From: Daldinia sp. FL1419
Lineage: Eukaryota; Ascomycota; Sordariomycetes; Xylariales; Hypoxylaceae
Length of the DNA: 64,000 nucleotides
Direction: 5' to 3'
Assembly (NCBI GenBank): GCA_025201765.1
Contig: MU623475.1
Location: forward strand, 31,743-95,742
In this document: positions 56,415 to 64,000 of the stretch, in pieces
Position numbering within the stretch: the first letter of the stretch is position 1
How the letters are laid out: each line of letters starts with the position of its first letter
Position numbers and translations under genes: made by a program
The notes under the pieces: model-generated
Database searches by the model: none
What the model was told of the DNA's origin: nothing
The model's input: only the letters and a program-made list of their open reading frames with translations

Positions 56415-57375
56415 GAGGAGGATATAAAAGGGTATGTTTCTACGAAAGTAGGGGGCCAATTCACGAGTAGAGTATACCATCACGATAATCAATATGATAG
56501 AAAAGATGGTGCTTAGGGCTAAATAGTAATCAACTGCGCTGCCTGAACTAGTTCACAAGCCATATACCTAGGCCTTGCGGTTGTGCCGATGATGGGTATG
56601 TAGACAAATGGGAAGCACATATGATAGGCTCTCAAAGTTGAAAAGGAACTAGCTGAAGGTGTCGTTCTAAATACTAAGAAAAATGACTTGAAATTAATCC
56701 TCTGGCAAGTCTAGGTACCTAGTAAAAAGATTACTATTACTTAAATATTTTTACACGTTCTCGATTATAATCAAAGACATGCTGTTGGCTATTTACAGTT
56801 ATTAAGCCAACAATATTACGGTAGTTGTAAATATAACCTTCGTGATATAGACACTCAATGGTGGCTCGCGTGGGGGTTTTGGTAGTAATTTCTGCAAGGA
56901 ACGTATTGTACAGCAGGACTGCATCTGCCACGTGCTTCTTAGGTATCGCCTCAGTCAGATTCTTGCCTCTTAAACGAGAATATGCGGTCATCTCTTGATT
57001 CCATTTTAATGTGATGTGATGGGATAAGAGAATCAGCATATATGGTTGTATCGCTCTGACTAATAAAACCTCACCGTTGCATTCGTAATGAGTGTAAGAC
57101 GTTGATTAAACTATGAGTGGTATGCAATAAGAGGATAGGAAATTATAACCTAGCTCAACGGAAAAGTCTAGGTTAACATAAAGGTAGAAACCCCTATTCA
57201 ACTGTGTATGGTTTACATCCGAGACCTTGGTTACGTACATTGGTATGCAACAGGTGCAATAACTGGGTGATGAAGTGACAATAAGACATTAACGGAAGGT
57301 CTTCATGTTTTCCGCCATATGAGGCAAGTCGTAAACGCAGTCTGTAGGGGTTAACGCCTCCTATTACTAATAAAT
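56415..57375. other. Intergenic stretch with a weak 100-codon ORF
   Basis: A minus ORF at 57039-56737 starts with ATG. Its middle is protein-like (KHVADAVLLYNTFLAEITTKTPTRATIECLY in pieces), but no homology is recognised and both flanks are AT-rich. It may be a remnant of a longer gene. CTAGGTACCTAG at 56711-56722 is a perfect 12-bp palindrome. Confidence 0.4.
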
Positions 57376-57825
57376 ATGACCTCTTCAAGTCTCTCATCTC
57401 CATCTGACGTTTGGGTTAAGACATGGCTTCCAAAAGCACAAGTGCAACCGATGGCCGCGACGGTAAGTCAAGATATCTACCCTGCACCCCTTCCTATATC
57501 CATCAACAAAGACTTAAATAACTGCCCAGAAGAGATCAACAACAAATGCGGGGTGCTGAGTGAGGGGTCTGGGAACGGCGAGGAGAGCTATCGCGAGTTC
57601 CGCAGCAATTCGCCCGAGAAGGAAACCTGGATCCAGAAGAACAAGAATGCCAAACGTGTAGGCGAATGGCGTCAAACGAATTATACTGCCTACGCGGTTC
57701 GTGATGCTACTCACATCTACAAGCTATCACGAGACTCGCCGCATAGTGCAGTGTACGAATCTCTTACGGACCGCCAAGAACGCATTGACTTTCTGAAGCA
57801 GCATGGTATCGCCCAGCGCCGCTGA
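57376..57825 (+). CDS. Hypothetical protein, single exon
   Basis: This is a 149-residue ORF starting at ATG 57376. Its codon third positions are G/C-biased in the second half, fitting real coding. No signal peptide or membrane helix is present. The N-terminus is Ser/Pro-rich. The C-terminal 70 residues are charged and probably helical (KETWIQKNKNAKRVGEWRQ, then TAYAVRDATHIYKLSRD and DRQERIDFLKQHGIAQRR). A GTAAGT lies inside the frame at about 57461, but using it as a splice donor is not required. No family is recognised. Confidence 0.55.
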   Translation: MTSSSLSSPSDVWVKTWLPKAQVQPMAATVSQDIYPAPLPISINKDLNNCPEEINNKCGVLSEGSGNGEESYREFRSNSPEKETWIQKNKNAKRVGEWRQTNYTAYAVRDATHIYKLSRDSPHSAVYESLTDRQERIDFLKQHGIAQRR

Positions 57826-58181
57826 TATGCTTGCGAGATAATAGGAGTATCATATATTTTGTATTTGTGATCCCCGGTGAATTAGTTTACGTAGGGGGGC
57901 TCTTCATACGTATCGGTATCGGAGATAGCGGTATAAGCAATGCGGGAAGAAGAGAGGCATCAGCGGAGCAAAACGGATGTCAGTCCTACCCGGTCAAGTA
58001 AAGATATTGCTCAACACCAAATTGTGTATATTGAGAGTCAAGAAGTAGCTGGCGAGTCTTCTCATATTGAATATAGGCATGTAGCCACTTTTAACGCAAT
58101 ATCGGAATACTTCATAATTCGTGATACTCTCTAACTACGGGGATACTACGTCTTCCCTGTGAGGAGAATCGGAAAGCAACT
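57826..58181. other. Short convergent gap
   Basis: This is 356 bp between the hypothetical gene (+) and the lipase gene (-). A 64-codon plus ORF (57940-58134) has no coding character. Confidence 0.45.
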
Positions 58182-59539
58182 TTAAAACGTCGGAGGCTTG
58201 AATATATCCACAGTAACGTCACGGATCTCGACTCCTTGCCTTGTAGTGCTCTGTGAGCCGCTGAATACGCCGTCTAGCCACTCTATTGCTCTGTCCTGCC
58301 CGTTCACAATCTCGGTTATGTGATTACCGGCCGTGTTGCGCTCGTACAGAACGGACCCGTTATAGCGCTTGAAGTGAGCAATGTGATCATCTGTGTCAGA
58401 GATGGGCGTAAACTCGTCGCCGATTGCCTTATAAACAAAAAGCGGAATGTCCGGTGTGCCGTGGAAACCAAGCATCCACTCAACCTTTTTGATCTTGCGC
58501 AACATTTCCGAATCGTCAAAGTCGGCCTGGCCACCGATGAAGAAGTCGTAGATATCCTGCCCGGCGTATGCCTGGAAAGCCAGCATCGAATCCATTTCGC
58601 GACCTTTGAGAAATGCGGTTGCGTCTTGCGGACCCTCATTCTTAAGGCGACTACGGATGTAGGTATCGACTTCGGGAAATTCATTCATTATACCGAGTAA
58701 GATGAGGACCAGATTCCCCATGAAGGGCATCTTATTGGTGACGGTGAACTCGGCTCCTACGTCGCTCACCACACCACCAAGCGCGGCACCTACGAAGCCG
58801 GCCGACAGCTCCGGAGCATATTGGACCTGGAGCTCGGCGGCTTTCTCAGATGCGATAGAGCCACCACTGTAACCCCACATCGCATACTTGAATTTATCTG
58901 CGTTAGCAGGCAAAAGCAAGAATTCGGAATTCCCGCACAAGGAAAGCACAGCACGAATACCATCGAGCGTAGCATGGCCGGCAAGGACTGTTGCACCGAA
59001 AGCCGCACGACATCCTTCAAAGTCCGGGATGGTAACGAACCAACCCCGCCCTAGCATTATGTCGAACTTTTCATGGTCGGTAGGGATGCCAAACGAGTTC
59101 ACGGGTGCCGGTTGGAAAGTACGGTACGACGGTCCCCAATCGATGCTTGGCGAATTATACGCGACTTGATAAGAGAGTAAGGCGTTGTGTCCGGATGGAG
59201 AAAGGAATGCTTTCTTGGGAATAACTATAGATCTAATTAATAGCAATGCGGTTAGGCATTGTGTTGAAGACGGATAAACCAGGTAACAGAATAAAAGTCC
59301 CGTGTTACGTACGTCACTGCCCAGGTTGGCTGATATCGCGAGCCGGTGGTGCGATATAAAATATGAAAGGCCGCGGAGGCATTATTGAGGACGGTCGGAC
59401 CACCTGGGACAGGTCGAACCCGGAGCACAGTCCCAGGAGTAGAGGCTTCGAAGTTGGGCGGGGCCGTATACCACGGATCCTGACTCGGAAGAAGCAACCG
59501 GTCCGAGGCGGTGTTGGGGGAAAGTGTTGATAATACCAT
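58182..59539 (-). CDS. Secretory-lipase family (LIP) alpha/beta-hydrolase
   Basis: This is a member of the fungal secretory lipase family that includes Candida LIP enzymes and hydrolyses triacylglycerols or esters. The exons are 59539-59313 and 59232-58182; the intron (80 bp) starts GTACGT and ends ATTAG, giving 425 residues. The family opening LLLPSQDPWYTAPPNFE...PGTVLRVRP is present. The nucleophile Ser198 is in WGYSGGS, followed by the acid D348 in AIGDEFTP and H380 in AGNHITEI, so the triad is complete. The C-terminal DRAIEWLDGVFSG is also typical. The chosen start (MVLSTLSPNTASDRLLLPS) lacks the hydrophobic signal peptide that family members normally have, and no in-frame ATG with one is found upstream before a stop. 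An upstream coding exon, a changed start or loss of secretion are all possible. Confidence 0.85.
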
Positions 59540-60523
59540 GTTATTCTTGTACTGCCTAATAAGTAGTTAGGTAATTAATAGATGTTTACGGAGAATCTGT
59601 ATCCCATTTATGGATGATTGATCGTTTATCCCGATGGCGGGGGTACACGTATATATGTAAGGGGCGCGGGGTCTCCGGGGTTTCCGGGATGTCATAATAT
59701 CTGATGGAGAAGAACGGGGTATGAGATCCTGGAAAGATAAAAGGTCCGGTGCATCGGCACGATGGAGCGTATGTTTATCTCTTATAGGTCGAATATACGG
59801 CCAAGTAGGATTCAAAGCGGAAGTTCTCTATGAAAATTTCCCTATGAGTCCACGTGTGTTGAAACCCGTGTCATTTTCAAGATATATTTTACTAGAGAGT
59901 CACTCCTTAATGCCCCGCGGTGCCCGAGATTTAACATCCCTACAAGTGCGCACCCAACGCGGTGCTTATTGTAATTATTTGTACGATTTTGTGCTTACTT
60001 GAGACAGCCTCATTGAAGCTCAGGGCTCCAGCCGATCTGCTAGTCCAATCATAGAAGTATTCCATGCATCACTTCCTTCCGGTGCGTTTGCATATAGACC
60101 TTGGAAGAAAGGCAGTAGTAGTCAGCAGACCAAACACGGAGATCAGCGTCAGACATGACTCTTCAATTACCGCAGTTGAGAATGAGCAAAGCCTACCGTG
60201 GTAGTATAATGAATTTAATAAGGAAATCATTGGCCACGAGCAAACTACCCGGATTAAAATGATCTGGAGTTAAGCAAGACCTGAAGGCCATCGCAAATAA
60301 CTACCACTGCGCATCAAATAGTAAGAAAATTCACTATCGCCTCCTTGGGTAGAGAGACCTAGATGCCTGGGAAGGTATGCTGGTCCTGTTCAGAGCTATC
60401 TATTGCAAATACATAATATCACGAGGCAAACCATACAAGAACAAGTATATAAAGACGTCACTCCACGAAACCCCAAGCCTCGAGATAAATATATGAAGGA
60501 TTCTTTGACTATAATAGTTAAAG
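59540..60523. other. Intergenic stretch upstream of the lipase
   Basis: This is 984 bp of lipase promoter and amidase 3' region. The frames are short and no gene is seen. Confidence 0.5.
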
Positions 60524-62095
60524 TTAGAATGGCGCCGGTGGTGCTTTCCTACCGCCCACTATCGTCTCTACACCGTAAGCCAGCTCCAGTAAGTGCTGTT
60601 CCTGATACTCCAAGCCAATTAATTCCATACCGACTGGAAGTCCATCCTCCGTAAATCCAGCTGGTACTGAAATGGCCGGATGGCGGGTGACACTGGCGAG
60701 GAATGTGTTTGTGGGAAAGTCTTCTTCTCCGTTCTTCATGAATCTACCACTTGTGGCATCTTCAAATCGCGGAGGGGGGACTCTGACATCTGGTAACGTA
60801 AGTGCATCAAGGCCTAGCGAAGCAATGAGACAGTCCACTTTCCGCTTGAACTCGTCTCGTAGTAGAATTCGATCGAGGTACGTCGGGTCGTCTCTCGGAT
60901 CTTCCGGGCCGTGTGCTAAAGCGCATAGCGTGCTCATATAAGGGGCACCCGATTTTGCGGGAAGGATATCGGCAAGATCTCGTGGAAGATTGGGCTTCGT
61001 TGCTAAGAAACTATTAATATCGCTGCGTGACCTTTGAAGATACGTCAAGGGGTAAATCATGTAGCGATCCAGGTTGTTAATATGTACGTCGACAAAAGTT
61101 GTGCCTTCACTTCCAAGTTTATCCATCGCCGCCGAGACAACCTCGTTGACCGCTCTGCAATACGGGTCGGAGTCTGGGCCGAACTTCTGTCTAAGAACCC
61201 CTATCTTCGCTCTTTTAACCTTCTCCACTCCGTTCTGAAGAAAAGCGGCGTAGCTTCCTCCCCTCGGTAGACCCAAAGCAGCCGCAGTAGCAGCGAAACC
61301 CGTAAACTCATCCTTGGGATCAAATCCCACCATGCAGTCCAACATGATTGCACAATCAGTAACTGTCCGCGCCATCGGCCCTGGAGTATCTTGAACTTTA
61401 ATCAAGGGACAGAACCCCGTCCGCGAGATAAGGCCAGGAGTTGGACGAAGACCGACAATATTGCAGAAGGACGAGGGAACCCGGATTGAACCACCAGTAT
61501 CTTCCCCTACTGCCAATATGGTGAAATTTGCAGCTACAGCAGCACCAGAGCCACCGGATGAAGCCCCCACATCGTGGTCAAGATTATATGGGTTCTTAGT
61601 AAACTCGTAATCAGTCGCGCCATTCGCGCTAAACCAAGGCGTGGCCCATTCCGCGAGTGTAGTTTTCCCTAGAATCACGGCGCCGGCTTCCCTCAACTTA
61701 GTGACCACGAATGCATCCTCATCGGGGATGTTATTTTTTGCCACAGCCGAGCCATAGGTAGTAACAATACCCTTCGTGTCTGCCTAAAGAGAAATCCAGA
61801 ATCAACTTCATGTCTCTTCATCTCGCAATCGTTCCCATACCTGGTCTTTAACTAAAACAGGAATTCCATGAAGTCTTCCTTTGAACCTTCCATGCTCTTC
61901 GAAGTAATCATCGAGAGCCTTGGCCTCATCTAACGCCGTGGCCGACAAAGCCATCGTCGAATTAATCCGGGGGCCTGATTTATCCCACTTCGCGATACGC
62001 TCAAGGAATGTACCAGCCAGCTCCTTAGCCGTAAACTCGCCGTTCTTGAATCCATCTTGTGCTCTTCGTATCGTGATCTCACGAACGCCAACCAT
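60524..62095 (-). CDS. Amidase-signature family enzyme
   Basis: This is an amidase of the Ser-cisSer-Lys family, which hydrolyses amide bonds of small or fatty amides. The exons are 62095-61841 and 61783-60524; the intron (57 bp) is GTATGG..TTTAG at phase 0, giving 504 residues. Catalytic Lys83 is in PVLVKDQ, right at the exon end. The Gly/Ser-rich signature GASSGGSGAAVAANF supplies the cis-Ser (about residue 160-161), and the nucleophile is Ser184 in EDTGGSIRVPS. The C-terminal part ends HPAISVPAGFTEDGLPVGMELIG, the standard family end. No signal peptide is seen. Eukaryotic amidases of this type act on many substrates, so the role is open. The orientation is the same as the lipase; no shared pathway is implied. 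Confidence 0.9.
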
Positions 62096-63179
62096 ATTTA
62101 CGATTCTTGCAAATATCGAATACCAATGAAGTCGACCATCTATAACTGTATTTTTGGGTTAAAATATCTCATTTATTAGACCACATCAGACCCCGCGTCA
62201 CATTGGGAGATATATCCGTCGGATTAATATCCGTAACGCTACGTACCAACCTTAGGCGCGGATACGAACGAGCTAACACAAATTACTCCCCAAGCTACCA
62301 GTATCAAACAGTTCAGGGTGTTTTGGAAGAATTAGCATGAAGTATAGTTTATCGTTTGCTCGACTCATTGTGAGGTGAAGGCATTGATAGGGGTAAAATC
62401 CATAAGTGAGTGGGCGTAATAACCAGCGGGGAACCCCTATTATTAGGTAGGTACACATGCTTGGTTTATGATGTTCGTTGATCAGGCGTCAATGCTATTT
62501 CGGGGGCAATGCAAACTCCTAGCTTAATTGAAACTAGCATGAAATTTCTAAGATCAGAAGCAGAGGTCCAAATAAACGATCATATAGCGGAAACCGTCTT
62601 TAAGACAAATTAAAAGAAACACGGGTTGGGATTTGCTATGCGGAAGATTGTCCTGGAGAGTGTAGACATAAACCACATATCCATACCAAAAATGGTAACA
62701 TAAATCCTGCAATGTCAGGCCACTCATCAATCGGAATTGAATCAAAATCATCAAAACTCAACACTCGAAAACTTGGAGGGATTTAATATTTTGAAACCAA
62801 ATGTCGAAAATTCCAAATTAAAATTGGTTAGAAACCCAAAAAGTGCATCCCAAGAAAAACATTGAAATTCGAAGCTCGAACCAAATTTACTGTGGGCCCC
62901 ACAAGTGCACGCCTCACTCAGATAAACGGCCGAGGCTTTTCCGCCGCCACCAACGCTTCGTATGTACGTAGGTACGTAGGTACGTACTACTAAATCATAA
63001 TTCATAGTAGTTATGCTGGCACAATCTTCTTACAATATCATTAAATATTAGGAAAAAATAGGTCAATCTATATTTTTTTCTCTTTCGTTAACTTTGGTTA
63101 GGCTTTTAATCATTGTCAACTACCTACTGGGTAATTATATGTATTAAGTAATGGAGGTAGCACTTGTAATGTGATACCT
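62096..63179. other. AT-rich intergenic stretch
   Basis: This is the promoter side of the amidase and the transition to the AT-rich block. No gene is supportable; minus frames at 62554-62754 and 62751-63005 have no coding character. Tandem TACGTAGG words occur at 62961-62988. Confidence 0.5.
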
Positions 63180-63499
63180 CAGTGACAAGAATCATCAATG
63201 AGGAATATTACGGAAAATGGCCACCCTATACAACGAAAAATTTTTCCTATTGAACGAGAGGCCACCCCTTGGGTGGCATAAGAGCCCGAACTCTTATTTA
63301 ATAACCCTTATTAAATTTTATATAATTATATAAATTTTTAAATATTATATATATATATATATTAATATTAATTATATAATTTAATATAATATTATAATTT
63401 TTTATAAAGATTTTTAATTTAAAATCTTTAATTATTTAAATTATATTTTATAAATATTTTATATTATTAATTTTATTTTATTATTAATATTTATAATAT
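63180..63499. other. AT-rich block with a short perfect hairpin
   Basis: From about 63290 the sequence is almost only A and T. A perfect inverted repeat GCCACCC / GGGTGGC with a 3-base loop lies at 63261-63277. TACAACGAAAA occurs at about 63230 and again inside the element at about 63575, so the two areas may share ancestry. Confidence 0.5.
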
Positions 63500-63889
63500 C
63501 CCTCAAAGTACAAGAGTGGCACAGTAAGGCGTACTAAAAAACTACTAATAGTTTAATTGGTCCAAAAGCTCAGATACAACGAAAATAACCTCATCTAATA
63601 CTATAAAAATCTATTTAACACAACAAAATACCTAATTTTAAGCTATAATAAATAATAATTAATTTTAATAAATATTTATTTAATTATATTCTATTACAGT
63701 GATTTTTTTAGCTTATATTTTCAATATTTTTATTGTAAAAATATACTATATTGATTTATAAAACTAATAAATGCTAATACTTATGATACAGGCAAAATTT
63801 GCTATAAAAGCATATAATTACATTTTAATAATTTCTAATTGGACATAATTTTTAGCACCCCCCACTGTGCCACTCTCGCACCTCAAGGG
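63500..63889. mobile_element. 390-bp terminal-inverted-repeat element with RIP-like decay
   Basis: The outermost 41 bp are inverted repeats (63500-63540 and 63849-63889). They match at 32 of 41 positions. Eight of the nine differences are transitions, with A in the left copy against G in the reverse complement of the right copy at seven of them. The core AGAGTGGCACAGT is identical. The interior is extremely AT-rich and has no ORF, so this is a non-autonomous (MITE-like) element or a collapsed DNA transposon. ATAT on both sides could be a target-site duplication, but the flanks are too AT-rich to be sure. Confidence 0.65.
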
Positions 63890-63906
63890 ATATATATTTA
63901 TTTTTA

Positions 63907-64000
<94 letters not shown>
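63907..64000. repeat. (ATT)n microsatellite, runs off the window
   Basis: About 30 uninterrupted ATT triplets lie directly after the inverted-repeat element and continue to the last base of the window. Its full length is unknown. Confidence 0.9.

Noticed and set aside
1..64000. CRISPR arrays, tRNA or rRNA genes
   Set aside because: A by-eye scan for spaced repeats and for tRNA B-box-like GGTTCGANTCC found none; a covariance-model scan would be decisive.

Overview
The window is nuclear DNA of a filamentous ascomycete (Pezizomycotina). Most genes carry short introns of 47-98 bp with clear GT..AG borders and CTAAC/CTGAC-type branch points. The gene content is typically fungal: a HET-domain protein, the vacuolar HOPS subunit VPS41, APC1, Dhh1, a DUF6594 protein, a secretory-type lipase and an arylamine N-acetyltransferase. 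The gene set suggests Sordariomycetes. The many CTAGGTA palindromes between genes remind me of Xylariales, but this placement is inference and no name is claimed. All exon joins below were worked out by hand from splice signals, reading phase and family resemblance.

Layout. 1-19 kb: CAAX protease RCE1 (-), a large serine-rich two-pass membrane protein (+), the MBOAT lysophospholipid acyltransferase ALE1 (-) and the 1956-residue cyclosome subunit APC1 (-). 19-31 kb: VPS41 (+, shares a divergent promoter with APC1), arylamine N-acetyltransferase (+), a LITAF-like zinc-ribbon protein (-), a HET-domain protein (+) and a C2H2 zinc-finger/DEDDh exonuclease fusion (-). 33-41 kb: a tiny membrane/coiled-coil ORF (+), a DUF6594 membrane protein (-), mitochondrial GatB (+), a glyoxalase-like protein (+) and a mitochondrial J-protein (-). 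42-50 kb: two DEAD-box helicases in tandem (cytoplasmic Dhh1 and a mitochondrial-type enzyme), then two small lineage-type proteins (-). 50-64 kb is accessory in character. Its genes are sparse and include a decayed secreted NucA/NucB-like gene, a short-chain dehydrogenase, orphan ORFs, a secretory-type lipase without a signal peptide and an amidase. It ends in a very AT-rich block holding a terminal-inverted-repeat element with RIP-like mutations and an (ATT)n microsatellite that runs off the window.

The left and middle parts are mostly conserved housekeeping genes: CAAX processing, phospholipid remodelling, cell-cycle ubiquitination, vacuole fusion, mitochondrial translation and mRNA decay. 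I see no biosynthetic cluster or operon-like system. The most distinctive signals are the broken NucA/NucB-like gene, the RIP-marked inverted-repeat element, the dispersed CTAGGTA palindromes, and several small uncharacterised proteins with coding-like codon use. I found no tRNA, rRNA, CRISPR array or telomere repeat by eye.
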